From Xanthomonas dyei (GTDB lineage: Bacteria; Pseudomonadota; Gammaproteobacteria; Xanthomonadales; Xanthomonadaceae): a stretch of DNA of 64,000 nucleotides. A model generated the notes under the pieces. That model saw only the letters and a program-made list of their open reading frames with translations. It did no database searches and was not told where the DNA came from. Position numbers and translations under genes: made by a program. Below, in pieces: positions 8,553-19,907 of the stretch (positions within the stretch are counted from its first letter, which is position 1; each line of letters begins with the position of its first letter). The DNA is taken from assembly GCF_002939865.1 (NCBI RefSeq), contig NZ_MDEE01000011.1, positions 1 through 64,000 on the forward strand, written 5' to 3'.

Positions 8553-9962
8553 GTGATCAAGCCCCGTACGCCGCCCGGCATCATGGAATTGCTGCCACGC
8601 GAGCAGATCGCGTTCCAGCGCATGCTGGACGTCATCCGCCGCAACTACGAGCGGTTCGGGTTCCTGCCGGTCGAGACCCCAGTGTTCGAGCTGTCCGACG
8701 TGTTGTTGACCAAATCCGGCGGCGAAACCGAGCGTCAGGTCTATTTCGTGCAGTCCACCGGCGCGCTGGCCAATGCGGCTGCCGCAGCCGACGAAGGTGC
8801 CGAAAACGGCGGCTTGCCGGAGCTGGCGCTGCGCTTCGACCTCACCGTGCCGCTGGCGCGCTATGTCGCCGAGCACGAGCACGATCTCAGCTTCCCGTTC
8901 CGTCGTTATCAGATGCAGCGCGTGTACCGCGGCGAGCGTGCGCAGCGCGGGCGTTTCCGCGAGTTTTACCAGTGCGATATCGATGTGATCGGCAAGGATG
9001 CGCTGAGCATCCGCTACGACGCCGAAGTGCTGGCGGTGATCCACGCGGTGTTTGCCGAGCTGGGCATCGGCGATTTCAAGGTGCAGTTGAACAACCGCAA
9101 GTTGCTGCGCGGGTTCTTCGAAAGCCTGGGCGTGGCCGAAGGCGAGTTGCAGCTGGCGGTGTTGCGCGAGGTCGACAAGATCGACAAGCGCGGCGCCGAT
9201 TACGTGCGCGACACGCTGGTGGGCGAGGGCTTCGGCATCGCTGCCGAGCAGGTGGCCAAGATCCTGGCGTTCGTGGCGGTGCGCTCAAGCGGCCATGCCG
9301 ATGCGCTGGCGCAGTTGCAGGCGCTGGAAGCCTCGGTGGGCGCCAGCGCGACGCTGGGCGAGGGCATTGCCGAATTGCGCGAGGTGCTGGAGCTGGTCAA
9401 GGCGCTGGGCGTGCCGGAAAGCGCGTACTGCCTGAATTTCTCGATCGCGCGCGGGTTGGATTACTACACCGGCACCGTCTACGAAACCACGCTCACCGAC
9501 CACCCGCAGATCGGCTCGATCTGCTCGGGCGGGCGCTACGAAAGCCTGGCCAGCCACTACACCAAGTCCAAGCTGCCGGGCGTGGGCATCTCGATCGGCC
9601 TGACCCGCCTGTTCTGGCAGCTGCGCGAGGCCGGCCTGATCCAGGGCATCGCCGAAAGCAGCGTGCAGGCCATGGTGGCGCTGATGGACGAAACCCGCCT
9701 GGACGACGCGCTGGATATCGCGCGCCGGCTGCGCATCGGTGGCATCAACACCGAAGTGCAGATGGAGCCGAAGAAGGTCGGCAAGCAGTTCCAGTACGCC
9801 GCCCGCGCCGGCATCCGCTTTGTGGTGCTGGCCGGCGACGACGAACTGGCGCGCGGCGTGGTGGCGGTCAAGGACCTGGTACGCGAGCAGCAGTTCGATG
9901 TGGCGCGCGAAGAGTTGGCAAGCACGCTGCAGGTTGAGTTGGAACAGGCCAAGGTGATGTGA
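8553..9962 (+). CDS. hisS: Histidyl-tRNA synthetase
   Basis: 469 aa class II aminoacyl-tRNA synthetase that charges tRNA-His. Visible features are the N-terminal [14 protein letters not shown], class II motif 2 around [23 protein letters not shown], the histidine-specific [13 protein letters not shown], motif 3 near [12 protein letters not shown], and a C-terminal anticodon-binding domain from about 370. The frame stays open about 290 bases upstream, but the GTG at 8553 has a Shine-Dalgarno sequence and gives the family N-terminus. It precedes the histidine biosynthesis region, separated by a palindromic repeat element. Confidence 0.96.
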   Translation: MIKPRTPPGIMELLPREQIAFQRMLDVIRRNYERFGFLPVETPVFELSDVLLTKSGGETERQVYFVQSTGALANAAAAADEGAENGGLPELALRFDLTVPLARYVAEHEHDLSFPFRRYQMQRVYRGERAQRGRFREFYQCDIDVIGKDALSIRYDAEVLAVIHAVFAELGIGDFKVQLNNRKLLRGFFESLGVAEGELQLAVLREVDKIDKRGADYVRDTLVGEGFGIAAEQVAKILAFVAVRSSGHADALAQLQALEASVGASATLGEGIAELREVLELVKALGVPESAYCLNFSIARGLDYYTGTVYETTLTDHPQIGSICSGGRYESLASHYTKSKLPGVGISIGLTRLFWQLREAGLIQGIAESSVQAMVALMDETRLDDALDIARRLRIGGINTEVQMEPKKVGKQFQYAARAGIRFVVLAGDDELARGVVAVKDLVREQQFDVAREELASTLQVELEQAKVM

Positions 9963-9974
9963 GCAGCATTGTCG

Positions 9975-10181
9975 CCCCTCATCCGCCCTGGCGGGCACCT
10001 TCTCCCCCCGGGCGGGAGAAGGGGGGAGGGGCTGACTTGGACGAGCTGCGCCCATTAGCCGCTGAGTGGGAGACGTCAGCATTCGCTGCTGAGTGGGGAG
10101 ACGTCAGTGAGAGCCCCAACTCAAGGAGTCATGTCCTTCTCCCGTTGACGGGGGAAGTGGCGCGCAGCGCCGGATGAGGGG
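9975..10181. repeat. Long imperfect inverted-repeat element, copy 1
   Basis: 207 bases bounded by CCCCTCATCCG (9975-9985) and its exact complement CGGATGAGGGG (10171-10181). Further inside, the arms continue with CACCTTCTCCC and CTTCTCCCG-type blocks that also self-pair. A second copy, 200 bases long with the same outer arms, lies at 27227-27426. No coding capacity. It fills most of the hisS to regulator gap and may act as a terminator or RNA stem. Confidence 0.75.
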
Positions 10182-10248
10182 CGTTCCGCCGCCTCAGCTC
10201 AGGTGACCACTCAGACACTGCGTCCAGCCAGTGACAATTCAGGGTGTT

Positions 10249-10284
10249 TGCGTTAATGTACTAACACGCTATTACATTAACGCA
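10249..10284 (+). promoter_or_regulatory. Operator for the TrpR-like regulator / his operon
   Basis: A perfect 12-bp inverted repeat, TGCGTTAATGTA (10249-10260) and TACATTAACGCA (10273-10284), with a 12-base spacer containing CTAACACG. The right arm touches the ATG of the regulator, so no Shine-Dalgarno can exist there. A candidate promoter is GTGACA (10231-10236), 17 bases, then TAATGT (10254-10259). The palindrome then lies over the -10 and start, the place for a repressor. The match to a TrpR-like dimer site is inference. Confidence 0.72.
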
Positions 10285-10611
10285 ATGAAACAACGACCTG
10301 CCCCCCGCGAAACCGCCGACGTTGCCGCCTCCCTCAAGATGCTGGCCGATGCGTTGGCATGCCTGGACGCGCCCGGCTCGGTCGAGGCATTTCTGCGCGA
10401 CCTGTGCACCCCGGCCGAGCTCGAAGCCATGGCCGACCGCTGGCGGGTAGTGCCGCTGCTGATCAAGGGCGTGCCGTACCGCGAAATCCACGAGCTGACC
10501 CAGGTCAGCGTGACCACTATCGGGCGCGTTGCGCGCACCCTGGATCATGGCGCCGGCGGCTATGCCGAGGCCTTGCGCGAGCAGTCGTCGCGCCCTGTCG
10601 ATTCCCACTGA
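10285..10611 (+). CDS. TrpR-like (YerC/YecD-type) repressor, probable his operon regulator
   Basis: 108 aa with the Trp-repressor-superfamily fold: LRDLCTPAELEAMADRW, then the helix-turn-helix PYREIHELTQVSVTTIGRVARTL, and a short tail. These small proteins are usually homodimeric. Related YerC/YecD and TrpR-family members have been predicted to control histidine biosynthesis. This gene lies nine bases before hisG and the stop is followed by AGAGAACAAG, so it is likely the first gene of the his operon and autoregulated through the adjoining palindrome. Ligand (histidine or other) unknown. An upstream GTG at 10231 would add 18 residues encoded by the operator and is unlikely. Confidence 0.82.
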   Translation: MKQRPAPRETADVAASLKMLADALACLDAPGSVEAFLRDLCTPAELEAMADRWRVVPLLIKGVPYREIHELTQVSVTTIGRVARTLDHGAGGYAEALREQSSRPVDSH

Positions 10612-12823
<2,212 letters not shown>

Positions 12824-12827
<4 letters not shown>

Positions 12828-13912
12828 GCACGCCATCGATTCTTGAGTTGGTGCGCGAAGACCTGCGTGCGTTTGCCGGCTATTCGTCGGCGCGCACCAG
12901 CGCGTTGCAGGGCGATGTCTGGCTCAACGCCAACGAATCGGCCTGGGGCAACCCGGCCGATCCCCACGGCAGCACGCGACGCTATCCCGACCCGCAACCC
13001 AAGGGCCTGCGCGCAGCGCTGGCAGAGGTGTATGGCTGCGCGCCCGAGCAACTGCTGATTGGACGTGGCAGCGACGAAGCGATCGACCTGCTGGTACGCG
13101 GCCTGTGCGTGCCCGAGCGCGATGCGGTAGTGGTGACGCCGCCGGTGTTCGGCATGTATGCGGTGTGCGCGCGCTTGCAGAATGCCCCGCTGGTGGAGGT
13201 GCCATTGATCGATGGCAGCGATGGATTCCATGCAGACATCGCCGCCATCGTCGAAGCGGCACTGACCTCGAAGGCGAAGCTGGTGTTTTTGTGCTCGCCC
13301 TCCAACCCGGCGGGGTCGGCGATTGCATTGCAGGACATCGAAGTCGCAGTGCAGGCGCTGCAGGGCAAGGCGCTGGTGGTTGTGGACGAAGCCTACGGCG
13401 AATTTTCGGACGTGCCATCTGCGGTGACGCTGCTGAGCCGCTACGACAATCTTGCCGTACTGCGCACCTTGTCCAAAGCGCATGCGCTTGCCGCTGCACG
13501 CATCGGCTGCCTGATCGCCAATGCCGAATTGATCGCGTTGTTGCGACGCTGCCAGGCCCCGTATCCGGTCCCCACGCCGTGCGCGGTGATGGCCGAGCAG
13601 GCGTTGTCTGCGCCGGCACTGGAGGTCACACGCCGGCGGATTGCCGAGGTGCGCAGCGAGCGTGAGCGCGTGCGCGTGGCATTGACGCAGCTTGCCGGCG
13701 TCCGCCAGGTGTATGCGTCGCAAGGTAACTTTTTGCTGGTGCGTTTCGACGACGCCGAGGCTGCCTTCCAGGCGCTGCTGGAAGCCGGCGTGGTGGTACG
13801 CGATCAACGCGCGGTGCCGCGCCTGTCCGATGCATTGCGCATCACGCTGGGCACGGTCGAACAGAACCAACGCGTGCTTGGCGCGCTGCAGCGCAAGCAG
13901 GAGGCCGCATGA
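12824..13912 (+). CDS. hisC: Histidinol-phosphate aminotransferase
   Basis: 362 aa fold-type I PLP aminotransferase that converts imidazole-acetol phosphate to histidinol phosphate. LNANESAWG near the N-terminus, [19 protein letters not shown] and the PLP lysine K218 in [15 protein letters not shown] are present. The start at 12824 overlaps hisD (ATGA), and the stop overlaps the ATG of hisB, so the gene is tightly packed in the operon. Length equals the Proteobacterial norm. Confidence 0.96.
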
Positions 13913-15036
13913 CCCCGATCCTTTTTGTCGACCGCGATGGCACGCTGATCACCGAGCCGGCCGACTATCAGATCGACGCCTACGAGAAGCTGCGCTTTGT
14001 CGACAACGTGATTCCGGCGATGCTCAAGCTGCGCGATGCCGGTTATCAGTTCGTCATCGTCACCAATCAGGACGGTCTGGGCAGCGAGAGCTATCCGCGC
14101 GCCGCATTCGATGGCCCCAACAACCTGATGCTGCAGATCTTCGCCAGCCAGGGCATCGAGTTCCGCGAAGTGCTGATCGACTGCAGCTGGCCGGCCGACA
14201 ACGCACCCACACGCAAGCCTGGCGTCGGCCTGATGGTGCCTTATCTGCAAGACCGCAACATCGACTGGGCGCGCTCGGCGATGGTGGGCGACCGCCTGAC
14301 CGATATCCAGTTTGCGCAGAACCTCAACATCCGCGGCTTCCAGCTACGTACCGATGAATTCGGCGGCGACTGGGATTGGCCGGGCATCGCGCACGAACTG
14401 GCCGATGCGCCACGGCGTGCGGTGGTTCAGCGTAATACCAAAGAAACCAAGATCCGCGTCGAGCTGGATCTGGATCGCGTCGCCGAGCCGCATACCGCCA
14501 CCGGCCTGCCGTTCTTCGATCACATGCTGGAGCAGATCGGCAAACACGGCGGTTTTGCGCTGGATATCCGCGCCGACGGCGATCTGCATATCGATGAGCA
14601 CCACACCATCGAAGACACCGGCCTGGCGCTGGGCCAGGCACTGCGCGAAGCCCTGGGCAACAAGCGTGGAATTGGCCGCTATGGGTTCGATCCGGCCGAA
14701 AGCCCCTGGCTTGCGGCGGGCGAGAGCGCGCAACACGGGTTCACCCTGCCGATGGATGAAACCATCGCCAGCGCGGCGCTGGATTTCAGCGGCCGGCCGT
14801 ACTTCGTGTTCGATGGCGAGTTCAAGCGCGAACGCGTGGGCGATATGCCCACCGAGCTGGTCCCGCATTTCTTCCGTTCCATTTGCGATGCGTCCGGCTT
14901 GAACCTGCACCTGAGCGTGCGGGGCGAGAACGATCACCACAAGGTCGAGGCATGCTTCAAGGCGCTTGCACGCGCCCTGCGCCAGGCGATCCGTCGCGAA
15001 GGCACGGCGCTGCCCTCTACCAAGGGCGCGCTATGA
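13909..15036 (+). CDS. hisB: Bifunctional histidinol-phosphatase / imidazoleglycerol-phosphate dehydratase
   Basis: 375 aa fusion as in enterobacteria (355 aa). The N-terminal HAD phosphatase has FVDRDGTLI (residues 5-13) and removes phosphate from histidinol phosphate. The C-terminal half from about residue 180 is the IGP dehydratase, with the metal-binding [12 protein letters not shown] and [14 protein letters not shown] motifs, the repeat-related second metal site [11 protein letters not shown], and [12 protein letters not shown]. Overlaps hisC before it and hisH after it by four bases each. Confidence 0.97.
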   Translation: MTPILFVDRDGTLITEPADYQIDAYEKLRFVDNVIPAMLKLRDAGYQFVIVTNQDGLGSESYPRAAFDGPNNLMLQIFASQGIEFREVLIDCSWPADNAPTRKPGVGLMVPYLQDRNIDWARSAMVGDRLTDIQFAQNLNIRGFQLRTDEFGGDWDWPGIAHELADAPRRAVVQRNTKETKIRVELDLDRVAEPHTATGLPFFDHMLEQIGKHGGFALDIRADGDLHIDEHHTIEDTGLALGQALREALGNKRGIGRYGFDPAESPWLAAGESAQHGFTLPMDETIASAALDFSGRPYFVFDGEFKRERVGDMPTELVPHFFRSICDASGLNLHLSVRGENDHHKVEACFKALARALRQAIRREGTALPSTKGAL

Positions 15037-15635
15037 CCGACCTTGCGCTGATCGACGCCGGTGGCGCCAATCTGGGCTCGGTGCGCTACGCATTGGAGCG
15101 GCTCGGCGTGGAAGCCCGACTGGTGCGCGATGCGGCCGGTTTGCAGGGCGCCGATCGGGTGATCCTGCCCGGCGTCGGCGCGGCACCGGAAGCGATGAAG
15201 CGTCTGCACGCGCAAGGCTTGATCGAGCCGCTACGCCAGTTGCAGGTGCCGTTGATTGGCATCTGCCTGGGCATGCAGCTGCTGTTCGAGCGTTCCGAAG
15301 AAGGCGACGTGGAATGTCTGGGCCTGTTGCCGGGTGTGGTGCGCCACATGACGCCGGCGCTTGGCATCCGCGTGCCGCATATGGGCTGGAACCAATTGGT
15401 ACCGATGCGCGAATCGGCTTTGCTGGCCGGCCTGCCCGAACGCGCCAGCGCCTATTTCGTGCATGGGTACGCCGCGCCAGTCACCCCGGACACGGTGGCC
15501 GCCTGCGATCACGGCGGCTTGTTCACTGCAGTGGTGCAGCAAGGTCTGCGCTGCGGCGCGCAGTTTCACCCGGAGCGCTCGGCCGAGACCGGTGCCCGCA
15601 TTCTGCGCAATTTTCTTGAGATGAGCTTCCCATGA
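15033..15635 (+). CDS. hisH: Imidazole glycerol phosphate synthase, glutaminase subunit
   Basis: 200 aa class I glutamine amidotransferase that makes ammonia for HisF. The nucleophile is C78 in [12 protein letters not shown], and the catalytic His/Glu pair is in AQFHPERS. It works as a heterodimer with HisF, encoded downstream. The chosen ATG 15033 overlaps the hisB stop. The frame is open upstream, inside hisB, but without family similarity. Confidence 0.96.
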   Translation: MTDLALIDAGGANLGSVRYALERLGVEARLVRDAAGLQGADRVILPGVGAAPEAMKRLHAQGLIEPLRQLQVPLIGICLGMQLLFERSEEGDVECLGLLPGVVRHMTPALGIRVPHMGWNQLVPMRESALLAGLPERASAYFVHGYAAPVTPDTVAACDHGGLFTAVVQQGLRCGAQFHPERSAETGARILRNFLEMSFP

Positions 15636-16366
15636 GTTTTACTGTCTACCCGGCGCTGGATATCCGCAACGGCCGCGTGGTGCGCTTGTTGCAGGGCGAT
15701 TACGCGCGCGAAACCCAGTATGGCGACGATGTGCTGCCGCGCGCGCAGGCGTTTGCCGATGCCGGCGCACAGTGGATGCATCTGGTGGATCTGGATGCGG
15801 CCAAGGCCGGTGGCTATACCTTGGCCGGTACGCTGGGCGAGATCGCGCGCGCCACCGGCTTGCAGATGCAGACCGGCGGCGGCGTGCGTTCGCGCGACGA
15901 TGTGGCGCGCATCCTCGATGCCGGTGCGGCGCGCGTGGTGATCGGCTCGCTGGCGGTGCGCGAGAGCGACACCGTGATTGCATGGCTGCAGGAATTTGGC
16001 GCAGATCGCCTGACCATTGCGCTGGACACTCGGCAGGATGCGGCGGGTGTGTGGCAGCTGCCGGTGCATGGCTGGACCGAAGCGGCCGAGGCCACGCTGG
16101 ACCAATTGGCGGTGCGCTATGCGCAGGCCGGCCTGCAGCACCTGCTGTGCACCGACATCGCACGCGATGGCATGTTGTCCGGGCCGAACATGGACCTGTA
16201 CGCGCATTTGCGTGCACTCACGCCGCAGCTGCAGGTGCAGGTCTCCGGCGGCGCGCGCAATCTTGCCGACGTCGCCGCGGCCAAGGCCTCGGGCTGCGCC
16301 GGCATCGTGCTGGGCAAGGCCTTGCTCGAAGGGCACCTGGATCTCAAGGACGCATTGGCATGTTGA
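15632..16366 (+). CDS. hisA: ProFAR isomerase (1-(5-phosphoribosyl)-5-[(5-phosphoribosylamino)methylideneamino]imidazole-4-carboxamide isomerase)
   Basis: 244 aa (beta/alpha)8 barrel. The N-terminal [18 protein letters not shown] contains the catalytic Asp (D10), and [11 protein letters not shown] follows. The second catalytic Asp is in [14 protein letters not shown], and phosphate-binding loops GGVRSR and SGGARN are present. It opens the ring of ProFAR to PRFAR, the HisF substrate. It is paralogous to HisF, which follows with a seven-base overlap. Overlap with hisH suggests coupling. Confidence 0.96.
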   Translation: MSFTVYPALDIRNGRVVRLLQGDYARETQYGDDVLPRAQAFADAGAQWMHLVDLDAAKAGGYTLAGTLGEIARATGLQMQTGGGVRSRDDVARILDAGAARVVIGSLAVRESDTVIAWLQEFGADRLTIALDTRQDAAGVWQLPVHGWTEAAEATLDQLAVRYAQAGLQHLLCTDIARDGMLSGPNMDLYAHLRALTPQLQVQVSGGARNLADVAAAKASGCAGIVLGKALLEGHLDLKDALAC

Positions 16367-17136
16367 GCCGTCGCATCATTCCCTGCCTGGACGTGCGCGA
16401 TGGGCGCGTGGTCAAGGGCGTCAAGTTCCGCGACCACATCGACATGGGCGATATCGTCGAACTCGCATTGCGTTATCGCGCGCAGGGCGCCGATGAGCTG
16501 GTGTTCTACGACATCGGCGCCAGCCCGGAAGGGCGCTCGGTCGATTACACCTGGGTCGAGCGCGTGGCGCGGCTGATCGACATTCCGTTTTGTGTTGCCG
16601 GCGGCATCCGCGATGTCGAAACGGCACGTGCAGTGTTGCACGCCGGTGCCGACAAGATTTCGATCAACTCGCCTGCGCTCGGCCGCCCGCAGCTGATTTC
16701 CGAACTGGCCGATGCCTTTGGCGTGCAATGCGTGGTGGTCGGTATTGATTCCATTCGCGAAGAAGACGGCCAGTGGCGGGTACGTCGCTACACCGGCGAC
16801 CCCAGCAAGACCCAGGCGCTGCCGATGCGCACGCTGGATTGGGTAGCCGAAGCGCAGCGTCTGGGCGCCGGTGAGATCGTGCTCAATTGCATGGACAACG
16901 ACGGCGTGCGGCGCGGCTACGATATTGCGCAGTTGCGCCAGGTGCGTGCGCTGTGTCGGGTGCCGTTGATCGCTTCCGGTGGTGCAGGCGAACTGCAGCA
17001 CTTTGCCGACGTGTTCGACCAGGCCGATGTGGACGGCGCCCTGGCCGCCAGTGTGTTTCATAGCGGCGCGATTCCGATCCCGGAACTCAAGCAATTTTTG
17101 CGCGCGCAACAGATCGAGGTACGTGATGGGCAGTGA
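16360..17136 (+). CDS. hisF: Imidazole glycerol phosphate synthase, cyclase subunit
   Basis: 258 aa (beta/alpha)8 barrel, the standard size. Starts [20 protein letters not shown] with catalytic D11. [13 protein letters not shown] and [15 protein letters not shown] are the later catalytic region, and [14 protein letters not shown] and ASGGAGE are phosphate sites. It uses ammonia from HisH to make IGP and AICAR. The start at 16360 lies inside the hisA 3' end, and the stop lies inside the beginning of hisI. Confidence 0.96.
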   Translation: MLSRRIIPCLDVRDGRVVKGVKFRDHIDMGDIVELALRYRAQGADELVFYDIGASPEGRSVDYTWVERVARLIDIPFCVAGGIRDVETARAVLHAGADKISINSPALGRPQLISELADAFGVQCVVVGIDSIREEDGQWRVRRYTGDPSKTQALPMRTLDWVAEAQRLGAGEIVLNCMDNDGVRRGYDIAQLRQVRALCRVPLIASGGAGELQHFADVFDQADVDGALAASVFHSGAIPIPELKQFLRAQQIEVRDGQ

Positions 17137-17746
17137 CACCGTGGCAACCGACGACGCGCTGCAGGCGCTGGACTGGAGCAAGGGCGATGGCTTGTTGCCG
17201 GTCGTCGTGCAGGACGCCGACAACCTGCGCGTGCTGATGCTGGGCTACATGAATGCCGAGGCGTTGGCAGTGACGCAGCAGCGCGGCGAAGTCACCTTCT
17301 TCAGCCGCAGCAAGCAGCGTTTGTGGACCAAGGGCGAGAGCTCGGGCAACGTGTTGCGCGTGGTCTCGATCGAAGCCGACTGCGACGCTGATACGTTGCT
17401 GGTGTTGGCGCGTCCGCATGGACCCACCTGCCATCTGGGCCGCACCAGTTGTTTTCCGAGCGCGCCGGGTCAATTCCTCGGTAGCCTGGATGCATTGATC
17501 GCCACGCGCGAGCGCGAGCGGCCGCATGGCAGTTACACCACCCAGCTGTTCGAGCAAGGCATCCGCCGCATCGCGCAGAAGGTGGGCGAGGAGGGCGTGG
17601 AAACCGCACTGGCGGGGGTGGTGCAGGGCGATGCGGAGTTGCTCGGCGAATCGGCCGACCTGCTGTATCACCTGATCGTGCTGCTGCGCGCGCGTGGCCT
17701 GGGCCTGGGCGATGCAGTGGCATTGTTGGAGTCCCGGCACAAATAG
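17126..17746 (+). CDS. hisI: Phosphoribosyl-AMP cyclohydrolase / phosphoribosyl-ATP pyrophosphatase
   Basis: 206 aa fusion (HisIE type). The N-terminal cyclohydrolase has [31 protein letters not shown] and the metal-ligand cysteines around DCDADTLLV and [12 protein letters not shown]. The C-terminal MazG-like pyrophosphatase shows [20 protein letters not shown], then EGVETALA and [13 protein letters not shown]. It performs steps two and three of the pathway and closes the his operon. The ATG at 17126 overlaps hisF by eleven bases. REP-like palindromes start nine bases after the stop. Confidence 0.95.
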   Translation: MGSDTVATDDALQALDWSKGDGLLPVVVQDADNLRVLMLGYMNAEALAVTQQRGEVTFFSRSKQRLWTKGESSGNVLRVVSIEADCDADTLLVLARPHGPTCHLGRTSCFPSAPGQFLGSLDALIATRERERPHGSYTTQLFEQGIRRIAQKVGEEGVETALAGVVQGDAELLGESADLLYHLIVLLRARGLGLGDAVALLESRHK

Positions 17747-17754
17747 TGGATTGG

Positions 17755-17818
17755 TAGGAGCGCACCCGGGCGCGACGCGTTACCGACACGACCCACGTCG
17801 CGCCCGGGTGCGTTCCTA
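17755..17818. repeat. REP-like palindrome, copy 1
   Basis: TAGGAGCGCACCCGGGCGCG plus three bases (17755-17777) pairs with 17796-17818, 23 bases with one mismatch, across an 18-base loop. The GTAGGAGCGCxCxxGGGCGCGAC type of unit is a repetitive extragenic palindrome. It sits right behind hisI and may help end or stabilise the his transcript. Confidence 0.8.
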
Positions 17819-17898
17819 GGACGTGGTGTGGTGTGCGGCATTCCCCGTCCGTCTCGTTCACGTGGCCGCAGAGCAGGTACACGTCCCACCGGTCTTTG

Positions 17899-17970
17899 CG
17901 TAGGAGCGCACATGAGCGCGATGGGGGGCGTTACCGGTAAAGCCCCGTCGCGCCCTGGTGCGCTCCTACG
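17899..17970. repeat. REP-like palindrome, copy 2
   Basis: CGTAGGAGCGCAC (17899-17911) pairs perfectly with GTGCGCTCCTACG (17958-17970). The inner part also has GGGGGGCG and CCCCGTCGCGCCC blocks. It is the same family as the unit at 17755, 81 bases away. A degenerate half unit, GTCGCGCCCAAGGACGCTCC, is seen near 19690. Confidence 0.78.
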
Positions 17971-18051
17971 ATGCGATGTGGTTTGCACGCCTGCGCCGTC
18001 CACGTTGCCCCGGCGGGTACAATTTCTGCTGGTCTTTTGGCGGGAACACGC

Positions 18052-19638
18052 ATGCAGCTTCGCTTCGCTCTTCTAGTCCTGGGTGTGTTCGCCGACAGCG
18101 CGTATGCGCGCGATGCGGTGGTCGATGGCATCGTGTACGAAGAGCGCGACGGGCGTGCCGGCCGCAGTGCCGATGAGTCCGGTGTTGCCGATGTGGCGGT
18201 GTCCAACGGCACGCAGATCGTGCGTACCGATGCACAAGGTCGCTATCGTTTGCCGGTGCGCGAGGGGCAGACGGTGTTCGTGATCAAACCGGGCGATCGC
18301 AGTTTTGTGCCCGCCGCTGATGGCTTGCCCGGGTTCTGGCGGCACTACGCGCCGCGCGGTTCGATCAAGCGCAAGTATCTAGGCATCGCCGCGACCGGTC
18401 GCAAGATGCATGACTGGGATTTCGCGCTGACGCCGCGTTCGGAAGCGGCAGGCAGCGGGTTCGACATGCTGGTGTTTGCCGACAGCCAGACCGCCAGCCT
18501 CACCGATGTGGGCTATTACCAGCGCGATATCGTGGCGCCGCTGGTCGGCAAGACCGCCGCCCGGCTCGGTACCACATTGGGCGACATCGTCAGCGACGAT
18601 CTGAGCCTGTATCCGGCCTTGAACAAGGTCACCACGCAGCTCGGCGTGCCGTGGTTCCATGTGCCCGGCAATCACGATCTGAATGTCGATGCCGGCGACG
18701 ATCTGCAGTCGCTCGACAGCTGGCGTGCGGTGTACGGGCCGGACACCTACGCGGTGGAAGAAGCCAACGCCAGCTTCGTGTTTCTGGACGATGTGATCTA
18801 TACGCCCGGCGGCAAGCCGGCATATGTGGGCGGCCTGCGCGAAGACCAGTTCGTGTTTCTGCAGAGCTATCTGGCGCAGCTGCCACGCGAGCGCCTGCTG
18901 GTGCTGGGCATGCATATCCCATTGTTCGATGCAGCCCCGGGGCAGGAGACCTTCCGGCATGCCGACCGCAGCCGCCTGTTCGCGCTGCTGAAGGACTTCC
19001 CGCATGTGCTGGTGCTCAGCGCGCACAGCCACACGCAGCGGCAGGTGGAGCATGGCGCGGACGAAGGCTGGCAGGGCGCGCGCCCGTTGCACGAATACAA
19101 CGTTGGCGCCGCCTGCGGTGCGTTCTGGTCCGGGGTCAAGGATGCCGACGGTATTCCCGATGCGACGATGAGCGACGGCACGCCCAACGGTTATGCTGTG
19201 CTGAAGGTCGCTTCCAGCGGCGACTACACCCTGGCCTATCACGTCGCACGCGCGGCCGACGATGCACAGCTATCGCTGTCTGCGCCCAAGGTGCTGCGGC
19301 AGGGTGCGTATCCGGCCTGGGGCGTGTACGCCAATGTGTTCATGGGGCAGGACAGCACCGTGGTGGAGTCGCGTATCGATGCTGGGCCGTGGCAGGCGAT
19401 GAAGCGTGTCGAGCGCCCGGACCCGGGCTTGCTGGCGGAAAACGCGCGCGACGATGCAGCGCCGGAACTGCGTGGTTACGACCGCTCGCCCGAAGCCACG
19501 CCATCGACGCATCTGTGGCGCAGTGCGTTGCCCACCACGCTCGGCGTTGGCGAACATGTCGTCGAGGTGCGCGCTACTTTGCCAACCGGGCAATACAGCG
19601 CACGCACGGTGTATCGCTTGCAGCGCGCCGACCCTTGA
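18052..19638 (+). CDS. Secreted calcineurin-like metallophosphoesterase
   Basis: 528 aa. Residues 1-20 form a signal peptide ending in AYA. The metallophosphoesterase core has FADSQTAS, the GNHDLN motif in VPGNHDLNVDAGDD, GMHIP and SAHSHTQRQ, which supply the two-metal site. An N-terminal beta domain (VVDGIVYEERDGR, resembling MetallophosN) and a C-terminal beta domain flank it, as in multi-domain exported phosphoesterases. The substrate is unknown. The start ATG 18052 begins the signal peptide, and TACAAT at 18018-18023 may be its -10. No partner gene. Confidence 0.85.
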   Translation: MQLRFALLVLGVFADSAYARDAVVDGIVYEERDGRAGRSADESGVADVAVSNGTQIVRTDAQGRYRLPVREGQTVFVIKPGDRSFVPAADGLPGFWRHYAPRGSIKRKYLGIAATGRKMHDWDFALTPRSEAAGSGFDMLVFADSQTASLTDVGYYQRDIVAPLVGKTAARLGTTLGDIVSDDLSLYPALNKVTTQLGVPWFHVPGNHDLNVDAGDDLQSLDSWRAVYGPDTYAVEEANASFVFLDDVIYTPGGKPAYVGGLREDQFVFLQSYLAQLPRERLLVLGMHIPLFDAAPGQETFRHADRSRLFALLKDFPHVLVLSAHSHTQRQVEHGADEGWQGARPLHEYNVGAACGAFWSGVKDADGIPDATMSDGTPNGYAVLKVASSGDYTLAYHVARAADDAQLSLSAPKVLRQGAYPAWGVYANVFMGQDSTVVESRIDAGPWQAMKRVERPDPGLLAENARDDAAPELRGYDRSPEATPSTHLWRSALPTTLGVGEHVVEVRATLPTGQYSARTVYRLQRADP

Positions 19639-19907
19639 GCAGATGCGCGCGTGCAAGGCGGCGCAGCAGTTCGTGGCGGTAACGCCCGTCGCGCCCAAGG
19701 ACGCTCCTACGGCATCGCTGGGGGAATCGGTATCGAGCCCCACAAACGCAAACGCCTCCACGAAGGAGGCGTCTTGAGATCCGGGCTGGCAGGCGAAGGC
19801 GCGCTGGCGAAGATCTGTGCTGGCTGGCGAAGTGCTTGCTGGCTGCGCGAGTGTAGCGATGCGCAGACATTACTGGCGAAATGAGAATTAGTCTCAGCGC
19901 GTCGGCT
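19639..19907. other. Intergenic with degenerate REP unit and hairpin
   Basis: A partial REP-like unit lies near 19680-19715. ACGCCTCC (19752-19759) pairs with GGAGGCGT (19765-19772) around a five-base loop. On the minus strand it is followed by TTGCGTTTG, so it may terminate the C13 peptidase gene, but the T tract is weak. Nothing else was recognised. Confidence 0.5.
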
